A stretch of 64,000 bases of DNA from Mycolicibacterium mageritense (GCF_010727475.1 NZ_AP022567.1:558001-622000); one strand, 5' to 3'; counted from the first letter of the stretch, positions 42,131-51,612 are shown. Numbers and translations: made by a program. The notes: generated by a model from the letters alone, not told the origin.

Positions 42131-43444
42131 TCAGGGCAGGGCGCCGGGGCTGATTTCCTCGAGCATCTCGGTGACCAGCGCGGCGATCGGTGACCGCTCG
42201 CTGCGCTGCAGCGTGATGTGGGCGAACAGCGGGTGCCCTTTGAGCTTCTCGATCACCGCGGCGACGCCGTCGTGGCGGCCCACCCGCAGGTTGTCGCGCT
42301 GGGCGACGTCGTGGGTGAGCACGACGCGCGATCCGGCGCCGAGCCGGGACAGCACCGTCAGCAGCACGTTGCGTTCCAGCGATTGCGCCTCGTCGACGAT
42401 CACGAAGGAATCGTGCAGCGAGCGGCCACGGATGTGCGTCAGAGGCAGCACCTCGAGCATGCCGCGGGACAGCACCTCTTCGAGGACCGCGGGGCTGGCC
42501 AGGCCTTCGAGGGTGTCGAAGACGGCCTGGGCCCACGGCCCCATCTTCTCGCTCTCGCTGCCGGGCAGATACCCGAGATCCTGTCCGCCCACCGCGTACA
42601 GCGGCCGGAACACGACCACCTTGCGCTGGGTGCGACGTTCCAGCACGGCCTCCAGGCCCGCGCACAGCGCCAGGGCCGACTTGCCGGTGCCTGCCTTGCC
42701 GCCCAGTGACACGATGCCGATGGATTCGTCGAGCAGAACGTCCAGGGCGACGCGTTGTTCGGCTGACCTTCCCCGGAGGCCGAACACTTCGCGATCACCG
42801 CGCACCAGTTGCACGCGCTTGGCCGCATTGACCCGGCCCAGTGCATGCGAGTTTCCACCCAGCAGACGAATTCCGGTGTGGCACGGAAGATCCCGCGCGT
42901 CGGCCAGATCGATCTCACCTTCAGCGAACAGCGTGTCGATGTCCTCGGCCGCGACGTCCATCTCGGTCATCCCGGTCCAGCCGGACACCACGACATCCTG
43001 CGCGTGGTATTCGTCGGCTGCCAGGCCCACCGCGCCAGCCTTGACCCGGAGCGGAATGTCCTTGCTCACCAACGTAACTCGCTTGCCCTCCGCGGCGAGG
43101 TTGGCCGCGCAGGTCAGGATGCGGGAGTCGTTGCTCTCGGTGCGAAACCCGGCGGGCAGCACCGACGGGTCACTGTGGTTCAACTCGACGTGCAGGGTGC
43201 CGCCCTGGGTTCCCACGGGAACCGGCTGATCAAGCCGGCCGTGCTCGAGCCGCAGATCGTCGAACATCCGCAGTGCCTGCCGGGCGAACCAGCCCAGCTC
43301 GTGGTGGTGCCGTTTGGCTTCCAGCTCGCTGATGACGACCAGCGGAACCACCACTTCGTGCTCAGCGAACCGCGTGCATGCCCATGGATCGGACAGCAAC
43401 ACGGAGGTGTCGAGCACATAGGTACGGACAGGCGAATCAGTCAC
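42131..43444 (-). CDS. phoH2: PhoH2: PIN ribonuclease-PhoH helicase fusion
   Basis: A 437-aa two-domain protein. The N-terminal PIN domain has acidic residues in TYVLDTSVLLSDP (Asp12), VVISELEAKR (Glu40) and TESNDSRIL. The C-terminal PhoH ATPase has Walker A GGKAGTGKSALAL (about 248-260), VVFRPLYAVGGQDLGYLPG and Walker B FVIVDEAQS. Mycobacterial PhoH2 unwinds and cuts RNA and behaves as the toxin of a phoAT-phoH2 pair (known for M. smegmatis and M. tuberculosis). GTG at 43444 overlaps the stop of the small upstream gene by 4 bases (GTGA). Confidence 0.93.
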   Translation of the reverse strand: MTDSPVRTYVLDTSVLLSDPWACTRFAEHEVVVPLVVISELEAKRHHHELGWFARQALRMFDDLRLEHGRLDQPVPVGTQGGTLHVELNHSDPSVLPAGFRTESNDSRILTCAANLAAEGKRVTLVSKDIPLRVKAGAVGLAADEYHAQDVVVSGWTGMTEMDVAAEDIDTLFAEGEIDLADARDLPCHTGIRLLGGNSHALGRVNAAKRVQLVRGDREVFGLRGRSAEQRVALDVLLDESIGIVSLGGKAGTGKSALALCAGLEAVLERRTQRKVVVFRPLYAVGGQDLGYLPGSESEKMGPWAQAVFDTLEGLASPAVLEEVLSRGMLEVLPLTHIRGRSLHDSFVIVDEAQSLERNVLLTVLSRLGAGSRVVLTHDVAQRDNLRVGRHDGVAAVIEKLKGHPLFAHITLQRSERSPIAALVTEMLEEISPGALP

Positions 43445-43587
43445 GTGGGCGCTCCTAGAGGCGAAGTCCGTTCAACGCGGCCCCACACGAACTTCTCGGT
43501 GGACGCTGCGGCACCAGGACCGGGGCCGGTCCTCTCGTGATCAAAACGATCGGTACCGCCCGGACAGCAGAGCATGTCGCTAGCCAT
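43441..43587 (-). CDS. phoAT: PhoAT-type small antitoxin upstream of phoH2
   Basis: A 48-codon frame from ATG (complement of 43585-43587) to TGA (complement of 43441-43443), sharing GTGA with the phoH2 start. The peptide starts MASDMLCCPGG and ends KFVWGRVERTSPLGAPT. It is hydrophilic, with no membrane helix. The position and overlap match the phoAT-phoH2 arrangement described for mycobacteria, where the small product restrains PhoH2. ATG 43575 is a possible shorter start. I rest the call on context rather than on sequence recall. Confidence 0.68.
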   Translation of the reverse strand: MASDMLCCPGGTDRFDHERTGPGPGAAASTEKFVWGRVERTSPLGAPT

Positions 43588-43656
43588 CGATTTCGACGCT
43601 ACTCCCGCCTCGGCGGGTTTGCTGATCGGCGCGCCGCGTGTTTGGCGCCCAACGTG

Positions 43657-44484
43657 TTACGCGCTGATGAACTCCTGAAGTCGCGCCTCGCCGGCGAGTC
43701 CCCACGCGGTGATGCGGTCGGAGATGACCTGCCGCAGCGCGGCCTTGTCGAAGATGCCGGCCTCGGCCACCAGCGCGACCTTGGCCTGATACGCGTCGAT
43801 GTCCGCGCCGATCACATCGAGCTCGGCGGCGCGGGCCGCGATCGCCTCGACGGTCTCGTCCCGGTGCTGCCCCAGCAGGAACGACACCAGGTTGGCGAAG
43901 AACTCCTCGTGGCGTTCCTCGTCGGTGGCGATCCTGCCGACCAGAGCCTTGAGCACCGGCTCGGTGATCTGTGCTTCCAGATTGCGGCAGAACACGGCGT
44001 GCGAGCGCTCGAAGAACGCCATGAACACCAGGGTCTCGATCTGGCTGTAGGTATCGGCGCGGTAGCCCTTCATGACGTGCTCGACGCGCACGTCCTCGTT
44101 GGCCGTCGGGTCGATCTCGCGGGTGACCACGAGGTAGTTGCGCAGCGCGACGGCGTGCAGGTGCTCCTCGGCGGTCCACCGGCCCAGGAACCGGCCCCAC
44201 TTGTCCTCGAGGATGAAGTGCTCGACCAGCTCGCGGTGGTAGCCGCCCAGGTTGTCCTTGGTGATCAGCAGGATCTCCAACGCGTCGGTCACGCTCTTGG
44301 GCAGCGTCACCTGCGACGGATCCCAGTCCCTGCCACCGAGGAACGCAAAGTTCTCCCCCTGGTCGAACGGCACGTAATCGTGCGCGTACCAGAGATCCTC
44401 GGAGTCGAGGTGACGACGCAGTTCCGCGGTCACGACGGGTTCGAGTTCGAGCGTCAGTGCATTAGCGACAGGTTTCTGTGCCAT
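43657..44484 (-). CDS. desA2: Acyl-ACP desaturase-like protein DesA2
   Basis: A 275-aa member of the plant-type stearoyl-ACP desaturase family. Di-iron ligand motifs are AEEHLHAVALRNYL and DEERHEEFFANLVSF. WYAHDYVPFDQGENFAFLGGRDWD lies in the N-terminal part. M. tuberculosis DesA2 has this same length. It is essential there and has an atypical substrate channel. It is thought to act in mycolic-acid precursor synthesis. ATG at 44484 gives the known N-terminus. Confidence 0.93.
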   Translation of the reverse strand: MAQKPVANALTLELEPVVTAELRRHLDSEDLWYAHDYVPFDQGENFAFLGGRDWDPSQVTLPKSVTDALEILLITKDNLGGYHRELVEHFILEDKWGRFLGRWTAEEHLHAVALRNYLVVTREIDPTANEDVRVEHVMKGYRADTYSQIETLVFMAFFERSHAVFCRNLEAQITEPVLKALVGRIATDEERHEEFFANLVSFLLGQHRDETVEAIAARAAELDVIGADIDAYQAKVALVAEAGIFDKAALRQVISDRITAWGLAGEARLQEFISA

Positions 44485-44537
44485 GAGGTAACTGTAACCC
44501 GAGTTCACACATTTCTAAAATTCGGCCCAGGGGTGTG

Positions 44538-45818
44538 TCACCGATTGTGCAACTGCCAGTCTTCCAACCCGTCGTACAACGGGAACTCGCGGGCCAGCCG
44601 CGTCACCCGGCCGCGCAACGCGACCACGTCCGCGGCGGCGCCCTGCGCGAGCGCAGTGCCGATGATATCGGCCACCTCGGCGAACTCGGCATCGCCGAAT
44701 CCGCGCGTGGCCAGGGCCGACGTGCCGATGCGCACGCCCGAGGTCACCATGGGCGGCCGCGGATCGTCGGGCACCGCGTTGCGGTTGACCGTGATCCCGA
44801 TCTCGTGCAGCAGATCCTCGGCGGCCTTGCCGTCCAGCGGCGAGTGCCGCAGATCCACCAGCACGAGGTGCACGTCGGTGCCGCCCGTGACGACGGATAC
44901 GCCCGACGACGCGACGTCGGCCGCGAGCAGCCGGTCGGCCAGGATGCGGGCGCCCGACAGCGTGCGCTGCTGCCGGTCGGCGAATTCCGGCGTGCCTGCG
45001 ATCTTGAACGTGATCGCCTTGCCCGCCACCACCTGCATGGCCGGCCCACCCTGGGTGCCGGGGAACATCGCCGAGTTCAGCTGCTTGGCGAATGCCTTCT
45101 TGCCCAGGATCAGACCGGACCGGGCCCCACCGAGCGTCTTGTGAACGGTCGTGGACACCAGGTCGGCGTGCGGGACCGGGTTGGGGTGCAGTCCGGCGGC
45201 CACGAGGCCCGCGAAGTGGGCCATGTCGACCCACAGGTGCGCGCCGACCTCGTCGGCGATCGAGCGGAACGCCGCGAAGTCCAAGGTCCGCGGGTAGGCC
45301 GACCAGCCGGCGACGAGCACCTTGGGCCGGAATTCCAGCGCCCGCGCCCGCACCGCGTCCATGTCGATCAGACCGGTCGCGGGATCGACGCCGTAGAACC
45401 CGGATTGGTAGACCTTGCCGGAGAAGTTGAGCTTCATACCGTGCGTCAGATGACCGCCGTTGGCCAGGTCAAGACCCAGCAGCCGTTCCCCCGGCGCCAT
45501 CAGCGCCGCCAGCACCGCGGCGTTGGCCTGCGCGCCGGAATGTGGTTGCACGTTGGCGAATTCGGCGCCGAAGAGCGCTTTGGCCCGGTCGCGGGCGATG
45601 TTCTCGATGGCATCGACGTACTCACACCCGCCGTAGTAGCGGCGGCCCGGCAACCCCTCGGCGTACTTGTTGGTCAGGATGCTGCCCTGGGCCTGCAGCA
45701 CCGAGCGGGGCGCGAAATTCTCCGACGCGATCATCTCCAGCGTGTCGCGCTGGCGGCCGAGCTCCTTGTCGAGCAACTCGGCGATGTCGGGGTCGACATC
45801 GGCGAGCGAGGCGGACAT
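44538..45818 (-). CDS. glyA: Serine hydroxymethyltransferase, short form (GlyA)
   Basis: A 426-aa PLP enzyme. EMIASENFAPRSVLQAQGS, LTNKYAEGLPGRRYYGGCE, VDMAHFAGLVAAGLHPNP and the Schiff-base Lys in STTVHKTLGGARSG identify SHMT. It converts serine and tetrahydrofolate to glycine and methylene-THF. ATG at 45818 gives the length known for mycobacterial GlyA1; ATG at 45869 would add 17 residues. It lies directly downstream of a second, longer SHMT gene on the same strand, 112 bases from that gene's stop. Confidence 0.94.
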   Translation of the reverse strand: MSASLADVDPDIAELLDKELGRQRDTLEMIASENFAPRSVLQAQGSILTNKYAEGLPGRRYYGGCEYVDAIENIARDRAKALFGAEFANVQPHSGAQANAAVLAALMAPGERLLGLDLANGGHLTHGMKLNFSGKVYQSGFYGVDPATGLIDMDAVRARALEFRPKVLVAGWSAYPRTLDFAAFRSIADEVGAHLWVDMAHFAGLVAAGLHPNPVPHADLVSTTVHKTLGGARSGLILGKKAFAKQLNSAMFPGTQGGPAMQVVAGKAITFKIAGTPEFADRQQRTLSGARILADRLLAADVASSGVSVVTGGTDVHLVLVDLRHSPLDGKAAEDLLHEIGITVNRNAVPDDPRPPMVTSGVRIGTSALATRGFGDAEFAEVADIIGTALAQGAAADVVALRGRVTRLAREFPLYDGLEDWQLHNR

Positions 45819-45930
45819 CACGGACGTGGCGAGGCTCGTTGGGGCTGTCACAGTGCGCGAGTCTGGCATACCTCGCCGGGGTATTGGGGCCTACCCTGTC
45901 AGGTCGCTGTGAATTTGCTGAGAACGATGC

Positions 45931-47394
45931 TCAGAGCGTGAGACCCGGGTAGAGCGGGTTGGCGGAGAGCAGCTCTTGCGATGCCGCGTGCACCCGTTCG
46001 GCGGTGCCGTCGGCCATCGTGTACTTGGCCTTGGAACTGCCGTCGGGCTGCGTGTTGGACAGCACGTCGACGATCAACTCCGCGACCCGGTCGAAGTCGT
46101 CGGCACCGAATCCGCGACTTGTGAGCGCCGGGGTTCCGAGCCGCACGCCGCTCGTGTACCACGCGCCGTTGGGATCCGCGGGGATCGAGTTGCGGTTGGT
46201 CACGATGCCCGCGTCCAGCAGTGCGGACTCGGCCTGCCGGCCGGTCAGCCCGAACGACCGCACGTCGAGCAGCACGATGTGGTTGTCGGTGCCGCCGGTG
46301 ACCAGGCCCGCGTCACGCTTGACGAAACCGTCGGCCAAAGCCTGGGCATTGTCGGCGACCTGCTGCGCGTAGGCCTGGAACGCGGGCTGGCGCGCCTCGG
46401 CCAGCGCGACGGCCTTGGCCGCCATCACGTGCGACAGCGGACCGCCGAGCACCATCGGGCAGCCCTTGTCGACCGCGGGCGCGAACTCCTCGGTGGCCAG
46501 CACCATGCCGCCGCGCGGGCCGCGCAGCGATTTGTGCGTCGTCGTGGTGGTGACGTGCGCGTGCGGCACCGGATCCTCGTCGCCCGTGAACACCTTGCCT
46601 GCCACCAGACCGGCGAAGTGCGCCATGTCGACCATGAGCGTCGCGCCCACCTCGTCGGCGATCTCGCGCATCTTGGCGAAGTTCACGCGGCGCGGGTACG
46701 CCGAGTAGCCGGCGACCAGGATCAGCGGCTTGAACTCGCGGGCCGCCGCGGCGACGGCGTCGTAATCCAGGAAGCCGGTCTCCGGATTGGTGCCGTAGCT
46801 GTGCTGGTGGAACATCTTGCCCGAGATGTTGGGCCGGAAGCCGTGGGTCAGGTGCCCGCCCGCGTCGAGCGACATGCCGAGCAGCCGCTGATTGCCCAGC
46901 TTGTTGCGCAGCGTCTCCCAGTCCGCCTCGGACAGGTCGTTGACGTGTTTGGCGCCGAAGTTCGCGAGCTCGGGGGCTTCCACGCGGGTGGCCAGAATCG
47001 CCCAGAACGCAACGAGATTGGCGTCGATACCCGAGTGCGGCTGCACGTAGGCGTAGGGCGCGCCGAACAGTTCGCGCGCGTGCTCGGCGGCCAGCGCCTC
47101 CACGGTGTCGACGTTCTGGCAGCCCGCGTAGAAGCGGTGCCCCACAGTGCCCTCGGCGTACTTGTCGGAGAACCAGGTGCCCATGGTCAGCAGCACGGCC
47201 GGCGAAGCGTAGTTCTCGCTCGCGATCAGCTTGAGTGAATCCCGTTGATCGGCAAGCTCTTTGCGCGTCGCAGCGGCGACCCGGGGCTCGACGGACTCGA
47301 TGACCTGCAGCGCGGCCTGATAGGCGGCGCTTGCGGTCTCTGCGTAGTCGGCGCCCGAAGACGCGGGCAAGGAGGATGACGGGTCAGCTGCCAT
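45931..47394 (-). CDS. Serine hydroxymethyltransferase, long form
   Basis: A 487-aa SHMT, clearly homologous to its downstream neighbour but not a recent copy. LKLIASENYASPAVLLTMGT, SDKYAEGTVGHRFYAGCQ, MVDMAHFAGLVAGKV and the PLP Lys in TTTTHKSLRGPRGGM are present. It has about 25 extra N-terminal residues and a 35-40-residue insertion after the PHSGIDANLVAFWAIL segment. Long SHMTs of this type occur in other actinobacteria. It probably catalyses the same reaction; a different amino-acid preference is possible. Confidence 0.92.
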   Translation of the reverse strand: MAADPSSSLPASSGADYAETASAAYQAALQVIESVEPRVAAATRKELADQRDSLKLIASENYASPAVLLTMGTWFSDKYAEGTVGHRFYAGCQNVDTVEALAAEHARELFGAPYAYVQPHSGIDANLVAFWAILATRVEAPELANFGAKHVNDLSEADWETLRNKLGNQRLLGMSLDAGGHLTHGFRPNISGKMFHQHSYGTNPETGFLDYDAVAAAAREFKPLILVAGYSAYPRRVNFAKMREIADEVGATLMVDMAHFAGLVAGKVFTGDEDPVPHAHVTTTTTHKSLRGPRGGMVLATEEFAPAVDKGCPMVLGGPLSHVMAAKAVALAEARQPAFQAYAQQVADNAQALADGFVKRDAGLVTGGTDNHIVLLDVRSFGLTGRQAESALLDAGIVTNRNSIPADPNGAWYTSGVRLGTPALTSRGFGADDFDRVAELIVDVLSNTQPDGSSKAKYTMADGTAERVHAASQELLSANPLYPGLTL

Positions 47395-47415
47395 GGCATT
47401 CAGCCTAGTCGGCGC

Positions 47416-48621
47416 TCATCCCCGCAGCGTCGACGGGATCAGCGGCTCGTCGAGCAGCCGGCCGAAGCGTGCGGTCAACGACACGTCGGCAGGCCGGGCA
47501 TCGAGCCAGCCGCGCAGCAGCCGGTAACCCTCGATGTACGTGCTGGTGTAGGCCCGCCACAGCGGCGAGGACAGGAAGCGCAGCATCTGTCGCGCGCGCT
47601 CGTCGTTGACCAGCAGCCAGCGTTTGAGGAATTCGACGACGTCGTCGACGTCTCGATGTTCGTCGTGCAGCATCAGCGCGGCGTCCTGGCGCACATCGGC
47701 CAGCCCGGCGACCGCCTCCGACACGGCTTCAGCGCGCTCACCGTCGAACCGCAGGCCCAGGTCGGCGTAGATCTCCGACGCCCAGGCTCCCCAGCCCGGA
47801 CCGATGGCCGCATACAACGCCAGGTCGGCGAGGCCTTCGGCCATGAGGCACTGCGGGGTGTTGACCAGGAAGATGGTCTGTTCCAGCTGGCCGTCGCGCG
47901 CCACCAGGCCGGCCTCTTTGCGGCAATGTTCGGTGTGATGGCCCGGATAGGACTCGTGCGCCACCAGCCGCGGCAGGTTGGCCATCTGCTGCTTGAGGTC
48001 CGCGTTGACCGCGACCGTCGAGCGGTAATCCCCCAGGTAGTAGTTGAACCCCGACCACGGCTTGTCGGTCACCACCTCGTATGTGATGGTCTCGGCCTCG
48101 GGCAGCGGATATTCGGCGCGGACCTTGTCGCGCAGCGCCGACGAGAACGCGTGGATGCACTCTTCGAGGCGTTCCGGCGCGATCTCGTCTCCGGTGCGGT
48201 GAGCCTGGATGCGTTCGGCGAGCGGACCGCTGCCGCCCAGCGCCTCGTCGAGTTTGGCGTGCGCGGCCCGGTACTTGTCCGGATCACCCTTGCTGATGCT
48301 GACGTCGAAATACGCCTGCACCTCATCGACGAAGCCGACGTCCTCGCCCGCGAACTTGCGCCCGGCACAGTTCAGGGCACGTAGGTGCGCGGCGATGTAG
48401 TCGGCCCGGTCACGATCCAGGTCGTCGGGAATCTGGGTCAGCAACCGCTCGGCCTGCCGGGCCAGGTCTGCCGGGTCGGGTGCCGGTTCGTCGGCGACCT
48501 GACGGCGCAGCGCCGGGTCGCCCGTGAAGGAGTCGACATAGCCCTCCTCGACCCGGTCGAACCGCAAACCGAGCAGCAGATATTCGCGGATGAAGCCCGT
48601 TGAGTCGATCCCGTTAGCCAT
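47416..48621 (-). CDS. DUF885 family putative metallo-carboxypeptidase
   Basis: A 401-aa soluble, helical protein of the DUF885 family. The zinc-binding motif is in LVAHESYPGHHTEHC (HExxPGHH form), with a downstream ECxxE-like helix (QCLMAEGLADLALY). ETITYEVVTDKPWSGFNYYLGDY is also conserved. The fold is related to M32/M3-like metallopeptidases; the substrate is unknown. ATG at 48621 is divergent from coaA with only 30 bases between the start codons, so the two must share promoter DNA. Confidence 0.82.
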   Translation of the reverse strand: MANGIDSTGFIREYLLLGLRFDRVEEGYVDSFTGDPALRRQVADEPAPDPADLARQAERLLTQIPDDLDRDRADYIAAHLRALNCAGRKFAGEDVGFVDEVQAYFDVSISKGDPDKYRAAHAKLDEALGGSGPLAERIQAHRTGDEIAPERLEECIHAFSSALRDKVRAEYPLPEAETITYEVVTDKPWSGFNYYLGDYRSTVAVNADLKQQMANLPRLVAHESYPGHHTEHCRKEAGLVARDGQLEQTIFLVNTPQCLMAEGLADLALYAAIGPGWGAWASEIYADLGLRFDGERAEAVSEAVAGLADVRQDAALMLHDEHRDVDDVVEFLKRWLLVNDERARQMLRFLSSPLWRAYTSTYIEGYRLLRGWLDARPADVSLTARFGRLLDEPLIPSTLRG

Positions 48622-48651
48622 GCCATCAACCGTAAATGCAAGACTGACCGA

Positions 48652-49590
48652 ATGCCGCGACCGAGCGAGCCGAGCCCCTACGTGGAGTTCGACCGAAGTC
48701 AATGGCGATCACTGCGCATGTCGACGCCGCTGAAACTCACCGAGGACGAGTTGCTGCGACTGCGCGGTATGGGCGAGAAACTCGACCTCCTCGAGGTCGA
48801 AGAGGTGTACCTGCCGCTCGCCCGGTTGATCCACCTCCAGGTCGCCGCGCGCCAGCGGCTGTTCGCGGCCACCGCGGAGTTCCTCGGTGAGCCGCAGCAG
48901 AACCCGGATCGGCCGGTGCCGTTCATCATCGGGGTCGCGGGCAGCGTGGCGGTCGGCAAATCCACCACAGCCCGTGTGCTGCAGGCCCTGCTGGCCCGGT
49001 GGGGACACCACCCGCGGGTCGACCTGGTAACCACCGACGGGTTCCTCTATCCCAACCGGGAACTCAACCGTCGGAACCTGATGCACCGCAAGGGTTTCCC
49101 GGAGAGCTACAACCGCCGTGCGCTCATGCGCTTTGTCACGGCGGTGAAATCCGGCTCAGACGAGGTGTGGGCACCGGTGTACTCGCACCTGCTCTACGAC
49201 ATCGTTCCGGGCGAGAAGCAGATCGTGCGGCACCCCGACATCCTCATTCTCGAGGGTCTCAACGTGCTGCAGACCGGCCCGGCGCTGATGGTCTCGGACC
49301 TCTTCGACTTCTCGGTGTACGTCGACGCCCGCATCGAGGACATCGAACAGTGGTACATCTCCCGGTTCCTGACGATGCGGTCGACGGCGTTCGCCGACCC
49401 GGCGTCACACTTCCACCACTACTCGACGCTGACCGACGAGCAGGCCGTGTTCGCCGCACGCGACATCTGGCATTCCATCAACCGGCCCAACCTGATCGAG
49501 AACATCCTGCCCACCAGGCCGCGCGCGACCCTGGTGCTGCGCAAGGACGCCGACCACGCCATCAATCGGCTGCGGCTGCGGAAGCTGTAG
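48652..49590 (+). CDS. coaA: Type I pantothenate kinase (CoaA)
   Basis: A 312-aa kinase. Walker A is IIGVAGSVAVGKSTTARVLQ (about residues 92-111), followed by VDLVTTDGFLYPN, RKGFPESYNRRALMRF, and VYSHLLYDIVPGE. DLFDFSVYVDARIEDIEQWYISRF is also present. It phosphorylates pantothenate in the first committed step of CoA synthesis and is the essential form in mycobacteria. The start at 48652 gives the usual N-terminus SPYVEFDRSQWRSL. Its 3' end overlaps the following minus-strand gene by 29 bases. Confidence 0.95.
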   Translation: MPRPSEPSPYVEFDRSQWRSLRMSTPLKLTEDELLRLRGMGEKLDLLEVEEVYLPLARLIHLQVAARQRLFAATAEFLGEPQQNPDRPVPFIIGVAGSVAVGKSTTARVLQALLARWGHHPRVDLVTTDGFLYPNRELNRRNLMHRKGFPESYNRRALMRFVTAVKSGSDEVWAPVYSHLLYDIVPGEKQIVRHPDILILEGLNVLQTGPALMVSDLFDFSVYVDARIEDIEQWYISRFLTMRSTAFADPASHFHHYSTLTDEQAVFAARDIWHSINRPNLIENILPTRPRATLVLRKDADHAINRLRLRKL

Positions 49591-51076
49591 TTTTCCTTCG
49601 CCGCGCAGGCGTGGGGTGGACCAGCGGACCGCAGCGGACATCGAACCGTTCTCCGATGGCGTCGAGCGAGCGCCGCAGGTGCGCGCGTTCCCTGCGGTGG
49701 GTCAGCATGAAGCGCGCGGTGCCGATCATGCGGCGCGGCAACGGGTACCAGCGGTCGAAGTCCAGCCCGCAGTCCGTGAACACCTTGGCAGGCACGTGGT
49801 CGGCGATGAGGCCGATGTTGTACTGCGCCAGGCTGAACATCGCGAACGGCAGGACGGGCTTCGACCGGTGCCACAACTCCTGCAGGTCGAGCTCGTAGAG
49901 CGGGATCTCGCGCATCTTGTCGAGGAGCAACAGATGCGTCAGGAAGTAGCCCATGAACGACGGTAGATGCATTGTGGCGGAACGCATCTGAATCGACACC
50001 ACCGATCCGCTCCCAGACACGTACGGTTCGTAGGGGTAGTCGTTCTTGGTGAGGTATCCGGTGCAGTTGACGATCCAGCTGCCCGGTTGGATCTCCTTCG
50101 TCGCCCCGCTGCGGAACACCAGGTCGGTCGAACCGTTGCGGTCGACCGCGTCGACGAGGTGGTCCATCACGACGTCCTTGAGGCCCGCCGCGATGGTCTG
50201 GTTCTCCCCCTCCGACAGCATCCCGAGCATGAAATTGCCGGTCTCGGGCGTGAGCCAGGTGCCGTAGAGCTCCCGGAACCAGTTCTTCACGTCCTGCTCG
50301 TTGGTGCCGTCGAACCGCCGCACCGTCTCGAGCGCGAAGCTGCTGGGCAAGCCACCGGCCCACCACCTGCGCGCCCCGACGGGGTAGATCCGGTCCCGGC
50401 TCATGAAGAACGTGCCCGAACCCGCCACCAGGTTCACCTCGCGGTCCGGACACGTCGTGATGATGGCGTACGCGGTGTCCATAGCGGTCTTGCCGCCGCC
50501 GATGATCCAGACCGGGGCGTCGCTCTCGCCCATCTCGCCGTTGCGGACATCGCAATAGTCGGGTGACACCGAGTGCACGCGCGCGCTGGACACATCGAGC
50601 GCCTCGTTGGGCGTCACCCGCAAGCCGTAGGCCTTGACGAGCCGTTTGGCGGTGATCACCCGGCGTTCACCGCCTGCGGTCCGGCAAGTGACCCGGACAT
50701 TGCCGTCGATCTCCTCGTCGGATTCGAGCGACCAGCCGAACCGTTCCTCGACGGTGATGCGGCGTTTGATCTCGTCGAGGCAGTGCTCGAAGTGGTCGAC
50801 CACCTCGGGTTTGGTGGCCAGGTACGACGGCTCGCGCCCCAGTGTCCACTCGATGTTGCCCGCGGTGAACATCGGATGTGGTTGATGCAGGCGGACATAC
50901 GGGTAGGTGTCGAGCCACATGCCCCCGACGCCGCTGCGGCGGTCGACGAGGATCACCTTCTGATCGCGGCTCAGGTAGCGGCTCGCGGCGAACAGCGCAT
51001 TGATCCCGGCGATGCCGGCTCCGACGATGCACAGTTCACAGTTCTCCACGGTTTCTGAATTCGCTGACGTCGTCAC
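49562..51076 (-). CDS. Flavin-containing monooxygenase-like FAD/NAD(P) oxidoreductase
   Basis: A 504-aa flavoprotein. The N-terminal FAD motif is ELCIVGAGIAGINALFAA (about residues 14-31), with VILVDRRSGVGGMW. A second nucleotide motif WIIGGGKTAMDTAYAI (about 190-205) would bind NADPH. FMO/BVMO-type sequence VNCTGYLTK lies near residue 330. It resembles FAD-dependent monooxygenases; no FxGxxxHxxxW signature was seen, so oxygenase activity is unproven. A Lys/Ala-rich tail ends the protein. No obvious partner gene lies nearby. Confidence 0.8.
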   Translation of the reverse strand: MTTSANSETVENCELCIVGAGIAGINALFAASRYLSRDQKVILVDRRSGVGGMWLDTYPYVRLHQPHPMFTAGNIEWTLGREPSYLATKPEVVDHFEHCLDEIKRRITVEERFGWSLESDEEIDGNVRVTCRTAGGERRVITAKRLVKAYGLRVTPNEALDVSSARVHSVSPDYCDVRNGEMGESDAPVWIIGGGKTAMDTAYAIITTCPDREVNLVAGSGTFFMSRDRIYPVGARRWWAGGLPSSFALETVRRFDGTNEQDVKNWFRELYGTWLTPETGNFMLGMLSEGENQTIAAGLKDVVMDHLVDAVDRNGSTDLVFRSGATKEIQPGSWIVNCTGYLTKNDYPYEPYVSGSGSVVSIQMRSATMHLPSFMGYFLTHLLLLDKMREIPLYELDLQELWHRSKPVLPFAMFSLAQYNIGLIADHVPAKVFTDCGLDFDRWYPLPRRMIGTARFMLTHRRERAHLRRSLDAIGERFDVRCGPLVHPTPARRRKTTASAAAAD

Positions 51077-51207
51077 GGCAACCTCCTCGGACCGGCTCTC
51101 ACCAGTGTGGTCGCGCGCGCCGGCGAAGACGTGGGTAGTCGACTACCTGATTTTCGACAGCGGTATCGCCCGGCCCCGTCGGGTGCCGGGCGATCCCGCA
51201 GGTGGTG

Positions 51208-51612
51208 TCAGGCCTTGATGCGCCGGACACCGACGTACTGCAGCTCGGCCATCACGGCCGTGTAGATGCCCGTCGCGATCACGGCGACCGTGCCCGCGGT
51301 GGTGAGCGACATCGCGAACACGGCGATCAGCGCGATCACGGTGCATGCCGCATTGGCGATCACGGTGCCGACCCCGGCGGGACGCACCCGGTCGATCGCG
51401 GCGAGTGCGAACACGACGACGCCGTAGACGACGGAGAAGATGCCGACGCCGTACTCGACGGATTTCGGCAGACCCGTGAGGTCCGAGAACCAGCCCGCCG
51501 CAGCGAGCAGGGCGATGCCGCTGATGCCGACGCAGATGGCGTCGAGCCGCATGGCCAGCCTCAGCAGGGCATCGGCGGCGGTGGCGGTGCCGGTGGCGGT
51601 GATGGCGGTCAT
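51208..51612 (-). CDS. Four-helix integral membrane protein, paralogue A
   Basis: A 134-aa protein with four predicted membrane helices (about residues 25-45, 53-73, 82-104 and 108-126). ADALLRLAMRLDAICVGISGIALL starts the first, and it ends AELQYVGVRRIKA. The next gene encodes a clear paralogue with the same start and end motifs. No polar active-site cluster is evident. The function is unknown; the pair may form a heteromer. Confidence 0.72.
   Translation of the reverse strand: MTAITATGTATAADALLRLAMRLDAICVGISGIALLAAAGWFSDLTGLPKSVEYGVGIFSVVYGVVVFALAAIDRVRPAGVGTVIANAACTVIALIAVFAMSLTTAGTVAVIATGIYTAVMAELQYVGVRRIKA

Noticed and set aside
43599..43620. Short GC hairpin followed by TTT between desA2 and phoAT
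   Set aside because: The stem is only 6 bp and the T-run is on the plus strand, where no gene ends; too weak to call a terminator.
45976..47238. Plus-strand frame opposite the long SHMT
   Set aside because: Antisense shadow with Val/Arg/Gly/His composition; no start signal.
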